Notes: generated by a model not told the origin, from the letters alone. A stretch of 64,000 nt of DNA from Paenibacillus xylanexedens (GCF_007680605.1 NZ_VEIO01000004.1:208094-272093), one strand, 5' to 3'. Positions 1 through 9,490 are shown, counted from the stretch's first letter. Made by a program: numbers and translations.

Positions 1-44
1 AAAAGCCATTGCTCACTCCACATTTTGAAAGGGGTCTTAAATTG

Positions 45-884
45 ATGAAAAATAGGATGAAACTCCCGTCTTTAACGTTAATGTTGGTGCTTATGTTATC
101 TCTTGTATTGTCCGGCTGTAACTCCACGGGTACAGACACACCCTCCGCAAGCGGTGGGGGCGACGCAGAAGCGCAAGGCACGATTGAACGGATTAAGGAG
201 CGCGGCAAGCTGATTGCCGGCGTCAAATATGACACGAAGTTATTCGGACTCAAAAACCCGGCAAGCGGAGATGTAGAAGGCTTTGATATCGATATTGCCA
301 AGGCACTCGCCAAACAGATTCTAGGAGATGAAACGAAGGTAGAACTGAAAGAGGTGACGTCCAAGACACGGATACCGATGCTGCAAAACGGAGATATCGA
401 CATTATCATTGCCACGATGACCATTACGGACGAGCGGAAAGAGCAAGTGGATTTCAGTGATGTGTACTTCGAGGCAGGCCAATCCCTGCTGGTGAAAAAC
501 GACAGTGCCATCACCGGTCTGGAGAGCCTGGATGGTGTGAAGGTGCTTGCCGTAAAAGGCTCCACGTCCGCACAGAATATCCGCGAGAAGGCACCGAAGG
601 CCGACGTGCTGGAGTTCGATAATTATCAGGATGCTTTTACAGCGCTGAAAGCAGGCAAAGGCGAAGCGCTGACAACCGATAACATCATCCTCATCGGCAT
701 GCAGCAGACGGACAACAACTACAAGCTGGTCGGCGGCAACTTCACAAGCGAGCCTTATGGCATGGCGATTCGCAAGGGCGATACGGCTTTTGTAGAAGAA
801 GTGAACAAGCTGATTAAAGATCTGAAGGATAGCGGTGAGTATGACACGTTGCATGAGAAGTGGCTGGGCAGTAAGCCTGAGTAG
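45..884 (+). CDS. Amino-acid ABC transporter substrate-binding lipoprotein
   Basis: Extracellular receptor of a polar amino-acid (glutamate/glutamine-type) ABC importer. The 279-residue product has a lipoprotein signal ending in LSGC, a Ser/Gly-rich linker, then a type 2 periplasmic-binding fold: GKLIAGVKYDTKLFG, EGFDIDIAKALAK and DIIIATMTIT-DERKEQVDFS, the usual signature of the GlnH/HisJ family. ATG at 45 is chosen because AAAGGGG lies about ten bases upstream; a TTG at 42 is possible, and a longer frame from 9 would include the ribosome site. Two permeases follow on the same strand. The ATPase is not downstream, so it is either upstream of the window or elsewhere. Substrate is inferred from family only. 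Confidence 0.93.
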   Translation: MKNRMKLPSLTLMLVLMLSLVLSGCNSTGTDTPSASGGGDAEAQGTIERIKERGKLIAGVKYDTKLFGLKNPASGDVEGFDIDIAKALAKQILGDETKVELKEVTSKTRIPMLQNGDIDIIIATMTITDERKEQVDFSDVYFEAGQSLLVKNDSAITGLESLDGVKVLAVKGSTSAQNIREKAPKADVLEFDNYQDAFTALKAGKGEALTTDNIILIGMQQTDNNYKLVGGNFTSEPYGMAIRKGDTAFVEEVNKLIKDLKDSGEYDTLHEKWLGSKPE

Positions 885-943
885 TCCAAGTACCTGATGA
901 TGAGCAAATCTACCATCAGCCAAACATTCAATATACACTGCAA

Positions 944-998
944 GCATCTGCCGTATACGAGAAATACGTATGCAGCAGATGCGCTGTTGTTTTATTTT
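944..998 (+). terminator. Hairpin between binding protein and permease genes
   Basis: GCATCTGC (944-951) pairs with GCAGATGC (975-982), with an inner CGTAT/ATACG pair, followed by a T-rich tract (GTTGTTTTATTTT). It would weaken read-through into the permeases, giving more binding protein than permease, a common arrangement in such operons. The structure is seen; the function is inferred. Confidence 0.5.
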
Positions 999-1025
999 CA
1001 CACCTGGAGAACGGGGGCTCTTGTT

Positions 1026-1748
1026 ATGGGTACATTGGATTTCAGCGTACTGTTCAGACACTCCGACCGATTTTTTGAAGGATTTCTGAATACGATTCAA
1101 GTGAGCGTGATGGCCCTGATTGGCAGCTTTGTGCTGGGGGCCATTCTGGCGATCTTTCGAATCTCACCGGTCAAACCGTTGAACTGGTTTGGTACGGCGT
1201 TTGTTGAGTTTATCCGCAACATTCCGTTGCTGATCGTTGTGTTTTTTTTCTATCTTGGTCTGCCTTCGCTGGGTATTTCTCTGGATGGATTCGTCGCAGG
1301 CACACTGGGACTAACCATATACACAGCTGTTTTCATCGCAGAAGCGATTCGGGCAGGCATTCAAACTGTACCTCGTGGTCAACTGGAGGCGGCACGTTCA
1401 TCGGGACTGTCTTATGTACAGGCCATGAACCTGATCATCCTGCCGCAGGCCATCAAAATTGTACTGCCCTCCATTGGCAATCAATTTATTAATCTGGTTA
1501 AAAACTCTTCCATTCTGGCGGTCGTCGCCGGCATGGACTTGATGTATTTTGCCGACATTGTAAACTCGGATACGTTCCAGCCACTAAGCGTCTACACCAT
1601 CGTTGCCCTCTTCTATCTGACGCTAACCTTACCGCTCAGCTTTCTGGTGCACTATATGGAACGCAGATTCGGACAGAGTGACGCAGAAGCACGCAAGCCC
1701 AAAGGCAAACCGAAGAAAAACAAACCTGCCGGGCAGGTTACGATGTAG
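1026..1748 (+). CDS. Amino-acid ABC transporter permease (first)
   Basis: Membrane permease of the HisM/GlnP type, 240 residues from ATG 1026. It has several hydrophobic segments, the ELIRN-like EFIRNIPLLIVVFFFYLGLP segment, and the EAA loop EAARSSGLSYVQAMNLIILPQA that contacts the ATPase. The C-terminus is a lysine/proline-rich tail. The longer frame from 897 runs through the intergenic hairpin and is not used; GGGGGC lies about eight bases before ATG 1026. It pairs with the second permease 55 bp downstream, giving the heterodimer usual for polar amino-acid importers. Confidence 0.92.
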   Translation: MGTLDFSVLFRHSDRFFEGFLNTIQVSVMALIGSFVLGAILAIFRISPVKPLNWFGTAFVEFIRNIPLLIVVFFFYLGLPSLGISLDGFVAGTLGLTIYTAVFIAEAIRAGIQTVPRGQLEAARSSGLSYVQAMNLIILPQAIKIVLPSIGNQFINLVKNSSILAVVAGMDLMYFADIVNSDTFQPLSVYTIVALFYLTLTLPLSFLVHYMERRFGQSDAEARKPKGKPKKNKPAGQVTM

Positions 1749-1802
1749 AGGATTTTATCACGCATTGAACATATAACGTTCACCGAAGGAGGCATCGAAC
1801 GT

Positions 1803-2453
1803 ATGGACTTTAGCGGGGCCTATGAATGGCCTAACCTTCGTTTCCTGTTGCAAGGGTTTTGGGTGACCCTTCAAGTTGCAGGCTTATCCATTGTGTTCAG
1901 CTTTGTGCTGGGCACACTGCTCGGTACCATACGATTCACACGAATTCCCGTCCTCTCCCAGATTGTGGCGGTCATCGTAGATACCATTCGTAACTTGCCG
2001 TTGCTGCTCATCATCTTTTTTATCCATATCGTGCTACCACAGCTTGGCATTAAAATGCCACCCTTCTGGTCCACGGTCGTGGGACTAAGTCTGTTCGAAG
2101 GCGCCATGATCGCTGAAATCGTGCGAAGCGGCCTTAAATCCGTAGAACGTGGTCAGGTGGAAGCTGCCCGCTCCTCCGGCCTAAGTTACATGCAGACGCT
2201 CACTGGCATCATCATGCCACAGGCACTGCGCCGCATGTCTCCGCCCATGGTCAGCCAGTTCATCTCACTATTGAAGGATACGTCGCTGGCGATCATTATC
2301 TCCCTGCCGGAGCTGATGCGCAATGTGCAGATCCTCGGCGGTCAAAGCTTCGATTACATCATCCCGGCGTTGTTACTCGCTGCTGTACTGTATTTCATCA
2401 TCAACTACTCCCTCTCCATCGTTGCCAGAAGACTTGAAGCACGAATGAACTAG
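1803..2453 (+). CDS. Amino-acid ABC transporter permease (second)
   Basis: Second permease subunit, 216 residues, same family as its upstream neighbour. It shows DTIRNLPLLLIIFFIHIVLP and the EAA loop EAARSSGLSYMQTLTGIIMP. The start is fixed by a strong AAGGAGG about ten bases upstream of ATG 1803. No ATP-binding gene follows: the next 530 bp are non-coding. The three genes therefore form an importer lacking its ATPase in this window. Confidence 0.93.
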   Translation: MDFSGAYEWPNLRFLLQGFWVTLQVAGLSIVFSFVLGTLLGTIRFTRIPVLSQIVAVIVDTIRNLPLLLIIFFIHIVLPQLGIKMPPFWSTVVGLSLFEGAMIAEIVRSGLKSVERGQVEAARSSGLSYMQTLTGIIMPQALRRMSPPMVSQFISLLKDTSLAIIISLPELMRNVQILGGQSFDYIIPALLLAAVLYFIINYSLSIVARRLEARMN

Positions 2454-2465
2454 GGAGGTGAACCG

Positions 2466-2508
2466 TTGTTTTGTTTCATCTGTTTTGTTTCATCTGTTTT
2501 GTTTCAGT
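2466..2508 (+). repeat. 14-bp tandem repeat (three copies)
   Basis: TGTTTTGTTTCATC is repeated about three times immediately after the second permease gene. It is a short slippage-type repeat in a non-coding stretch; no function is apparent. Confidence 0.7.
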
Positions 2509-2695
2509 TGCATGAGGCGGTGGCTCGAAGCGAAGCTACTCCTTGCTCCATGCTGAATGGTTTGAGGCAACCGCTACGATTACTTGCGCTTCACTCCTCT
2601 AAATCGGATTCAACTTCTCTAGCTTCAGTACTCGAAGTGGAACCACCCAAAATATGAGCTAAACAGAGCAACGGTTCGAAGTAACCATTCGAAGT

Positions 2696-2741
2696 TCAAA
2701 AGCTTCCGTTCCACATTTTTCGTGGAATTGGAGCTTTTGAA
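2696..2741. repeat. Long imperfect inverted repeat
   Basis: TTCAAAAGCT at the left pairs with AGCTTTTGAA at the right, with an inner TTCCAC/GTGGAA pair and an ATTTTTC loop. It sits between convergent genes and abuts copy A of the 201-bp element, so it may act as a two-way terminator. The remainder of the 2454-2983 gap holds no convincing gene. Confidence 0.55.
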
Positions 2742-2941
2742 TTCTAACGATCTCAGATGAGCTTATTTAGCCATTTTGGGGGCATTTTCAATTCTAACGA
2801 TCCGTAGGAAGCTTATTTTGCTGATTCAGGCCATTTTCCGCCCCATTCCGAGCAATCTTGGCAAAATAGCGTCACTGGGGATCGTTAGAATTTTCATGTC
2901 TACTTTTTTGCCCAAATAAGGCTTCTGGTGATCGTTAGAAT
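2741..2941. repeat. 201-bp four-unit inverted element, copy A
   Basis: Two direct 28-nt units (2741-2768, 2791-2818) are followed by two inverted units (2864-2891, 2914-2941). Each unit begins ATTCTAACGATC and ends near GCTTATTT, with a variable middle of about ten bases. Spacers are 22, 45 and 22 bp. Identical geometry recurs at 34933, 55828 and 63609. Copy A lies between the convergent permease and FAD-oxidoreductase genes. Confidence 0.85.
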
Positions 2942-2983
2942 TCCACCACTGTGCAGTTACGCTAATCTTCGGCCCCTTTTCAC

Positions 2984-4339
2984 TCAAATTGCCACACCAT
3001 TTTGGCGCAACTCTGCTTGCAACAGTGATACAGGAAGATTCGCAGGCGGAAGTTTCAGCTTCACCGACATAGCCGCAGCTGTTCCCGCAGCCTCTCCCGT
3101 TGCCATACAGCTTGGGGTCAGTCTGGTTGTAGCGTGAGCCTCATGTGTCGTGGAGATACAGCGTCCGGCAGCCAGCAAGTTGCTGATATTTTGCGAGAGC
3201 AGCGAACGATAGGGAATATCATACGCACCATCTCCTTCAATAAAGGCTGCAGTCACGCCCTGCCCGGAGGGATCATGAATATCGATAGGATAACCGCTTC
3301 TAGCGACTACATCTTCGAACTTCCGCCCTGCAACGACATCTTCCCGAGTCAGCGCATAGCGCCCAACAATACGTCTGGATTCACGAATGCCGATCTGTGG
3401 CGCTACAGCCGAGATCGAAGCTCGTTCGAAACCAGGCACATTATTCCGCAGAAACTCGGCAATCATCAGCACCTGCTTCCGTCCTTCCTGTTCAGCTTCG
3501 GTTAAATCCACAGCATTGGTGGCATCGAGCCCCTGCACCCGAGTACAGTTAATCAACACCTCATCTCCTGCTGGCCCGGTAAAAAATAACACCTGATCGC
3601 GTTGAATCGGCACCGCCGCTTTCTTCCAGTGTGAATAGAAGCCGCTCACGCCCGTCAACGGAATCGTGTCCAATTCGCCAAAGGGTGTTTTCTCATAAAA
3701 ATCCTCGGGGTGCTCCTGCATGTACTGCTTCACACGCCCGAGATCCACGCCGCGCATACGGAATTTCATCGTCATCGGCTGAGACTGGCTGTCTTTCTCC
3801 CGTCCCTTCGCTATAGCGGCACCAGCCAGATAAGCCACATCCGCATCACCACTCGCATCGACAAATACGTTCGCCTGAATCTCCAGCTGACCGGATTTGT
3901 TCGTGACTCGCACTGCCTCTACCCGGTCATCCACCGTCGCGACACTATCTACGAAGCTGTGCAGCAAAAGCCGAACACCCGCCTCCTTCAGCATTTCTGT
4001 TGCAACCACCTGATAGACGGCCGGATCATACGGTGTCACGCTATGCACAAAACCAACCGTATCACGCAGATGCCCGGGGGAACCGCCCCGTGCCTGTAAA
4101 CGATCCACAATCTCCTGTGCAATCCCCCGAATGACCTGCTCACCCTGCTCCGTATGAAACGTCATCCACGGGTAGACCATAGCAGCCGTTGACATCCCGC
4201 CAACAAATCCGTAACGTTCCACTAGCACCACGCGAACACCCTGCCTCCCTGTTGCAATCGCCGCCGCTATTCCTGCGGGACCACCGCCTACAATGACTAC
4301 TTCCGCCGATTCCCTTTTCAAATGCGTCACTTCTTTCAA
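2984..4339 (-). CDS. FAD-dependent oxidoreductase of a sugar-uptake operon
   Basis: 451 residues; N-terminal Rossmann FAD motif VVIVGGGPAGIAAAIA followed by VVLVERYGFVGG, typical of the FAD_oxidored family (often mis-named xanthan lyase). A second conserved motif, VDASGDADVAYLAGA, and a C-terminal AAGRCIS-THEAHATTR segment close the cofactor site. The start is a TTG at 4339 behind GGGAGGGAGAGG. It is the last gene of the minus-strand sugar ABC operon, 46 bp after the permease, suggesting oxidation of an imported sugar or derivative. Substrate is unknown. Confidence 0.85.
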   Translation of the reverse strand: MKEVTHLKRESAEVVIVGGGPAGIAAAIATGRQGVRVVLVERYGFVGGMSTAAMVYPWMTFHTEQGEQVIRGIAQEIVDRLQARGGSPGHLRDTVGFVHSVTPYDPAVYQVVATEMLKEAGVRLLLHSFVDSVATVDDRVEAVRVTNKSGQLEIQANVFVDASGDADVAYLAGAAIAKGREKDSQSQPMTMKFRMRGVDLGRVKQYMQEHPEDFYEKTPFGELDTIPLTGVSGFYSHWKKAAVPIQRDQVLFFTGPAGDEVLINCTRVQGLDATNAVDLTEAEQEGRKQVLMIAEFLRNNVPGFERASISAVAPQIGIRESRRIVGRYALTREDVVAGRKFEDVVARSGYPIDIHDPSGQGVTAAFIEGDGAYDIPYRSLLSQNISNLLAAGRCISTTHEAHATTRLTPSCMATGEAAGTAAAMSVKLKLPPANLPVSLLQAELRQNGVAI

Positions 4340-4385
4340 ACGCGTCCTCTCCCTCCCGTATGATAAGTTGCTCTTCCAATCGCCA

Positions 4386-5243
4386 TTACTCCTTCAATCC
4401 CGTCATCGCCACACCTTCAATGAAACGCCGCTGCGCCAGGAAAAAAACGATCAATAGCGGTACCGTCGCCATCACGGTCGCACTCATTAAATACTGCCAG
4501 GCTGTGCCCACCTCATCCGTGAACAGGGACAACCCCAGCGGCAGCGTCATCAGCTCTCTCGAATTGATAAAAATCAACGGATCAAAGAACTCATTCCAGC
4601 TCGTCACAAATGTAAAAATAGTCAGCGTCGCCATACCCGGCTTCGCAAGGGGAAGCATAATCTGCCAATAAATCCGAAATCGGCTACAGCCATCCATCAT
4701 GGCTGCTTCCTCCAGCTCGGTGGGCACCGTAATAAAGAACTGCCGCATCACAAAGATGCCAAACACACCGCCCGCGCCAAAGATCGGCAGTAAAATTAGC
4801 GGAAGATGCGTATCAATCCAGCCCAGCTGCCGCATAAACAAGAACATCGGAATCGCCGTTACCTCATGCGGAATCATCATCGCGCTCAGCAGGATGAGAA
4901 AGATCATATTCCGCCCCTTGAACGGAATCTTGGCAAAGGCATACCCCGCAAGGGAAGCAAAAAACACCGTGCCAAGCACCACCAACGCAGAGATATACAC
5001 ACTATTCCCGTAAAAACGGTGAAACGGAATCAATCGAAACACATCGATATAATTCTGAAATTGCAAGCTGTCCGGTATCCACTGCGGCGGATAGGTGAAT
5101 ATGCTCTGCGGTTCCTTGAGGGATGTCGAGACCATCCAAATCAACGGAACAATCATGATCAGCGAAACCACCGTCAGTATTAAATAGGTGCCAACAGCAG
5201 TCCCGAACCTCCGGCCTGTCAACCTAGGCATCGCCTTCACCAA
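4386..5243 (-). CDS. Carbohydrate ABC transporter permease (MalG type)
   Basis: 285 residues with six hydrophobic segments and the CUT1 EAA loop EEAAMMDGCSRFRIYWQIMLP. It partners the adjacent MalF/UgpA-type permease. The start is uncertain: TTG 5243, GTG 5240 and ATG 5231 are all in frame and overlap the end of the upstream gene, which implies translational coupling. No ATPase gene is in the operon, as usual for such Paenibacillus importers, which share a common MsmX-type ATPase (known for the family, inferred here). Confidence 0.92.
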   Translation of the reverse strand: MVKAMPRLTGRRFGTAVGTYLILTVVSLIMIVPLIWMVSTSLKEPQSIFTYPPQWIPDSLQFQNYIDVFRLIPFHRFYGNSVYISALVVLGTVFFASLAGYAFAKIPFKGRNMIFLILLSAMMIPHEVTAIPMFLFMRQLGWIDTHLPLILLPIFGAGGVFGIFVMRQFFITVPTELEEAAMMDGCSRFRIYWQIMLPLAKPGMATLTIFTFVTSWNEFFDPLIFINSRELMTLPLGLSLFTDEVGTAWQYLMSATVMATVPLLIVFFLAQRRFIEGVAMTGLKE

Positions 5244-6138
5244 ACACCCACCTCTTTCGGAGCTGCCATTGCAGCAGCGTCAGAATCAGCACAATCAGGA
5301 ACAGCACATACGCAAGGGACGAAGCATAGCCGAATTGAAACAGCTTGAACGCTTTTTCCCAGATGTAATAGACCAGAACTTTCGTGCTGTTGCTCGGCCC
5401 GCCTTGGGTCATGACATAAATCTGTCCAAAGACTTTGAGCGACCCAATGACGGTCATCACGACGGTCAGAAATACGGTCGGCGTGATCATAGGCAGGGTG
5501 ACGTTGAAAAAAGAAGCCCTCCTGCCCGCGCCATCCAGTGTCGCCGCTTCGTACAGGGAACGCGGGACCTGCTGAAGTGCTGCAATGAACAGCACCATGT
5601 TCAGACCGACATTTTTCAGCACACTCGTCACAATAACCGCAGGCATGGCCAGGTTCGGATCGTACAGCCAAGCAGGGCCTTTAATGCCCATCATCAGCAA
5701 TAGCTGATTGATCAGCCCCGACTCTGTTGCATACATCAGCTTCCACACGATGGCCCAGACAATTAATGACGTCATCACCGGGACGAAAATGGCCGTTCTG
5801 AACAGGCCGATCCCTCGAATGCTTTTGGATAAGAGCAGGGCGAGCAGCAAAGCGAGTACGATATTCAGCGGCACCAGACCTGCCGTAAAATAAACCGTAT
5901 TGCCAAGCACTTCCCAGAACATGGCGTCCGTCATAATATCCCGGTAATTGTCCAGTCCGATAAAATGGTGATCCCCAAGCAGCGGCCAATCCGTCAGGCT
6001 CATATAAAACGCAAGCCCCATCGGGAATAAGAGCAACAGGGTAAAGCCCAGCACCATCGGTGAAATAAACAACCAGCCGGCAATCTGTGCCTCTCTGGCG
6101 AGCGGCCCTCCGCGTCTCCGCTTGTTGGATCGGCTCAC
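5224..6138 (-). CDS. Carbohydrate ABC transporter permease (UgpA/LplB type)
   Basis: 304 residues; basic N-terminus then six membrane segments, and the EAA loop YEAATLDGAGRRASFFNVTLP. GTG 6138 overlaps the stop of the upstream TIM-barrel gene (GTGA) with GGGAGGG eight bases before it. Together with its downstream partner it forms the CUT1 permease pair; the imported molecule is probably an oligosaccharide or glycoside, not determinable from sequence. Confidence 0.92.
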   Translation of the reverse strand: MSRSNKRRRGGPLAREAQIAGWLFISPMVLGFTLLLLFPMGLAFYMSLTDWPLLGDHHFIGLDNYRDIMTDAMFWEVLGNTVYFTAGLVPLNIVLALLLALLLSKSIRGIGLFRTAIFVPVMTSLIVWAIVWKLMYATESGLINQLLLMMGIKGPAWLYDPNLAMPAVIVTSVLKNVGLNMVLFIAALQQVPRSLYEAATLDGAGRRASFFNVTLPMITPTVFLTVVMTVIGSLKVFGQIYVMTQGGPSNSTKVLVYYIWEKAFKLFQFGYASSLAYVLFLIVLILTLLQWQLRKRWVFGEGDA

Positions 6139-7067
6139 GAGCCATCCCTCCCAGTCAAACGATCTATTGCATTGCGGAAGCTACTCACCGCTCTACGTAG
6201 CTCATCCTCCGTTTTGCCTGTAACGATTGCCCCCAGCATAATGGCCTTGATGCCGCTATGGTGAAGCACGGGAACATCCTCCGGCACCAGCTTGCGCTGG
6301 GAAGGGACAAGTACCGGTACCCCGGCCTGCAAGACCAGCTGCCGATAATGAAGCACGTCCGCGAAGCTCAGCGGGGTGCCGTATTCATTGCCGGGTACAA
6401 TCGAAGCCTCCAGTGCAGTAAAACCGAAATGTGCAGCAGATGCCACCAGAGACACATCATACTCGTTGTTAATCGCAAACGTAGATTCCAGCCCATGGTC
6501 TTTCAACATAAAAGAAGGCAGATGATGCGCATAGATCGAGTAGAAGTCAAAGCCCATACCCGCCAGTCGCTCCACATCTTCTCTCCGTGTCCCTTCAATA
6601 CTGCCGGACGGCACAACGCCGAACGGACCGCCGAACGCTGAGCGAATCGCCCGAAATACCTCGGCATATTCATCCAGCCGACCAAAATGGTTGCCGCTTG
6701 CGCGATGGCCCACATTAAAGTGCACCTTTAGAGCATCTGCCCCTTCCTCCCATGCCGCCCGAGCCAGTGCGAGATCGTTCCCGGGCAGACTGACGATGAG
6801 CGACAGCGGTTTTTGCTCCAGCATAGCTTGCAGTTGACCTGTCTTGTGCATATGTTGCTTATCCCAAAGTTGACCGACTTCATGTGAATGTTGCGGGTTC
6901 TGGGAGTGCTGCGGGTTCTGCCAACTCTGAGAAAGCTGCATCTGTTGTGACTCCTTGGTCTGTTCCGTCCTCTGTGACCGCTGCTGCATCTGCTCCGTCT
7001 GCTTCACCCTCTTCATGTCTTCCACCTGGTTCATCCCCTCACTTCTCTCACTCTTCATACGCCTCAT
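6135..7067 (-). CDS. TIM-barrel protein with Gln-rich N-terminal extension
   Basis: The C-terminal ~230 residues look like an aldolase/epimerase-type TIM barrel (ADALKVHFNVGHRASG, GVVPSGSIEG, GIKAIMLGAIVTG). The first ~80 residues are a low-complexity run rich in Gln, His and Met with a QNPQHS-QNPQHS duplication. Start choice is open: ATG 7067 has a weak site, ATG 7016 follows AGGTGG, and the folded part could begin near residue 80. It lies between the binding protein and permease genes, so it probably acts on the imported sugar. Enzymatic function is not recognised with confidence. Confidence 0.7.
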   Translation of the reverse strand: MRRMKSERSEGMNQVEDMKRVKQTEQMQQRSQRTEQTKESQQMQLSQSWQNPQHSQNPQHSHEVGQLWDKQHMHKTGQLQAMLEQKPLSLIVSLPGNDLALARAAWEEGADALKVHFNVGHRASGNHFGRLDEYAEVFRAIRSAFGGPFGVVPSGSIEGTRREDVERLAGMGFDFYSIYAHHLPSFMLKDHGLESTFAINNEYDVSLVASAAHFGFTALEASIVPGNEYGTPLSFADVLHYRQLVLQAGVPVLVPSQRKLVPEDVPVLHHSGIKAIMLGAIVTGKTEDELRRAVSSFRNAIDRLTGRDGS

Positions 7068-7169
7068 TCACTTTTTCCGTCATTTTTCTTTCCGTCATTT
7101 TCCTGTCTTCCCTACGCCCTGTTCTAATTTACGCTTCATCTCCCGCACTCCTTCACCCTCTGCCTCTCT

Positions 7170-8465
7170 TTAGGGTTGCAATATGCGCTGCACTTCGGTC
7201 TGCATCTGTTTCAAATTATCCTCTGGCGAGGCTGTACGGGCGAATAATCGGTCAAAACCTTGCAGTACCGCGTTATCAATATCCTGCCAGCGGATATGTC
7301 CCGGAATCAGACGGGCTTTCGGCATTTCATCAATGACCGCCTGCACGATATGCTCTTTGCTTGGGTTGTTCGGCTGCTGGATGAAAACGTCGGAGTTCAG
7401 CACCGAAGTACGCGCAGGCACAAAGTACGTCGCAGTCGCCTGAGTTCCCTGTTCACTGGCAAAATACTTCAGCAGCTTCTTTGTCTCCTCCGGGTGCTTG
7501 CTATCCTTGAACATGGCATAGCCCGCTTGCCCCAGCATCGGTACGCTGCCCTGTGAGCCAGACGGCATAGGTGCAATACTCCACTTAAAATCCTTGATCT
7601 CCCTTGCTTTGGACACATAGCTGTAGTTATCGAAGAACATGCCCACATTACCTGCATCAAAGCTTACCTGCTCGCCCGCTTTCGGATGGGATTCGTCGGT
7701 AAACATCATGCGCTCCAGCATGGCAAAGGTCTGTACACCGTACTCGTCATTCCAGGTAAACGCTGTCATATCTTCATTGAACGGCCCGCTTCCGTTAGAC
7801 CAGGAGTAGGAAGAAAGCACGGCCCAGGTCTTCCAGTCCCGAAAAAAGTTAGCCCCATAGATGCGGTTCGCCGCATCCTTGCTGGTTATCGCTTTGGCCG
7901 ATGCCTCGAACTGCTCCCACGTCCACTCGCCTTTGGCAGCCAGCGTATTCGGATCGGTCAGCCCAGCCTTGTCGAAGAGCGTTTGATTATAAAACATCAC
8001 CACAGGCGGTGTGGAAAACGGCAAGCCTAACAGTTGATCTCCCTCACGGAAGAGATCCAGCGTGCTGGGAATGTAATCGTCCAGCTTGAATTGTGCGTCA
8101 TCCTTGAACGCCGACACGTCGGCGAGGATGTGATTGGACTTGAACTGCGGTATCATGCGTTCCGATACCCAGGCCAGATCAGGGAGCGAGCCGCCAGCGG
8201 CAAGCACCGATATTTTCTGCTGATAATCGGCAAAGGGTACCGATTCCATCGTTACCTTGATGCCCGGATTTTCTTTTGTAAAGCCATCGATCAGCTTGTT
8301 GTACACATCAATGTGTGCCTGGTTGCCCCACATCATGAATTTCAGCTCTACCTTGTCTTTCTCTCCGCCAGAGGCGTTCGAACCCCCGCCCGTATTGGTG
8401 CTTGTGCATCCGATTAGAGCTGTGATCATAAGCGCGAGAATCAGCATCAGTCCTGCCTTTTTCAT
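7170..8465 (-). CDS. Extracellular sugar-binding lipoprotein (CUT1)
   Basis: 431 residues with a lipoprotein signal ending in LIGC, then a type 1 extracellular solute-binding fold: KVELKFMMWGNQAHIDVY, GIKVTMESVPFADYQQKI, LPDLAWVSERM. ATG 8465 follows AAGGGGGATC. It heads the sugar operon downstream of the YesN/YesM-like pair. The 243-bp gap before it should contain the regulated promoter; no clear -35/-10 pair stands out to me there. Confidence 0.93.
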   Translation of the reverse strand: MKKAGLMLILALMITALIGCTSTNTGGGSNASGGEKDKVELKFMMWGNQAHIDVYNKLIDGFTKENPGIKVTMESVPFADYQQKISVLAAGGSLPDLAWVSERMIPQFKSNHILADVSAFKDDAQFKLDDYIPSTLDLFREGDQLLGLPFSTPPVVMFYNQTLFDKAGLTDPNTLAAKGEWTWEQFEASAKAITSKDAANRIYGANFFRDWKTWAVLSSYSWSNGSGPFNEDMTAFTWNDEYGVQTFAMLERMMFTDESHPKAGEQVSFDAGNVGMFFDNYSYVSKAREIKDFKWSIAPMPSGSQGSVPMLGQAGYAMFKDSKHPEETKKLLKYFASEQGTQATATYFVPARTSVLNSDVFIQQPNNPSKEHIVQAVIDEMPKARLIPGHIRWQDIDNAVLQGFDRLFARTASPEDNLKQMQTEVQRILQP

Positions 8466-8708
8466 CGAGATCCCCCTTATGGACGTTATGGTATTCCTGT
8501 GCCACCCCAGTATATCGAAAGCGCTACTTGCTCCTAAATCACGTCAGTTGCAGAAATGGTACGGAATTTTAAGAGATTTTCTCATGGCACCTAGCTCTGC
8601 CCTCATACAGCACTCGCCTAAATGCTCTCTATGCTTTGCTCTTTCAAACGCTCTAAACCAAGAGGCATTTTGCTAGTGCTGCTCTCTTCCTGTACTCTCT
8701 GTTCCTCA

Positions 8709-9485
8709 CTACTCCCCACGATTCACATCATATCCGTCACGATACTCCCCTGCGGTACATCCCATCTGCTGTTTAAAAACCAACATGAAATGCTTCGGAC
8801 TCTGATATCCGGATAACCGGGCAACGTCATAGATTTTGAGTCCGGTGTTGACCAGCAGCCACTTGGCCCGTTCCATTCGCGCCTCCGCGATATATTCGGA
8901 ATAGTTGATGCCCGTCTCGGTTTTGAACAGCTGGCTCAGATACGTCGGGTTCAGATTGACCAGTGAAGCAACCGTCTGGAGCCGCAGGTCACCATCGGGA
9001 TGCTGGTGGATGTGTTCTTTCACGCTGCGAATAATTTTGCGAGGTTCCCCGTGTTCCGGGTTGGTTGCGCCAGAGGTTTCGGGGATAGGAAGTGTGGAGC
9101 GGCCGGTTCTACGGTCCAGCAGCGATTGCATTTTTTGCAAACATTTCACCAGTTCATGACGTTCGATCGGCTTCAAAAGATAACTCAATACCCCGTGTTC
9201 CATAGCCCTGCGTGCATATTCGAACTCCCCGTATCCGCTAATAATAAGCATCAGCAGATCAGGGTACATCTCTCTCGCTAATGAAACCAGCGTCAATCCA
9301 TCCATCTCGCGCATACGGATATCCGTGATTAATACATCCGGCACTTCACAGCGCAGTACCTCCAGTGCCTCGGCTCCGCTTGCCGCTTCCCCCACCACCT
9401 GAAACTGAGGGGACGCCTGTACAATCAACTCTCGTAATCCCTGGCGAATCACCGTTTCATCCTCCACCAGCAGCACTTTATACAT
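8709..9485 (-). CDS. YesN-like response regulator (receiver plus AraC HTH)
   Basis: About 258 residues: receiver domain with the acidic pair in LLVEDE, phospho-acceptor Asp in DVLITDIRMREMDGL and Lys in LLKPIE, then two C-terminal AraC helix-turn-helix motifs (LVNLNPTYLSQLFKTETG; VARLSGYQSPKHFMLVFKQ). ATG 9485 follows AAGGAG; a TTG at 9494 is too close to that site. It starts just after the kinase stop codon and should activate the sugar importer genes that follow. Confidence 0.94.
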   Translation of the reverse strand: MYKVLLVEDETVIRQGLRELIVQASPQFQVVGEAASGAEALEVLRCEVPDVLITDIRMREMDGLTLVSLAREMYPDLLMLIISGYGEFEYARRAMEHGVLSYLLKPIERHELVKCLQKMQSLLDRRTGRSTLPIPETSGATNPEHGEPRKIIRSVKEHIHQHPDGDLRLQTVASLVNLNPTYLSQLFKTETGINYSEYIAEARMERAKWLLVNTGLKIYDVARLSGYQSPKHFMLVFKQQMGCTAGEYRDGYDVNRGE

Positions 9486-9490
9486 GCGTA

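Noticed and set aside
321..1100. 259-codon minus-strand frame across the binding-protein gene
   Set aside because: It is antisense to a clear ABC binding protein, spans its stop and the intergenic hairpin, and has no domain-like sequence.
2741..2941. 28-nt repeats separated by 22-nt spacers, resembling a tiny CRISPR array
   Set aside because: Units are inverted halfway, only two per arm, spacing is identical in four unlinked copies and there are no cas genes.
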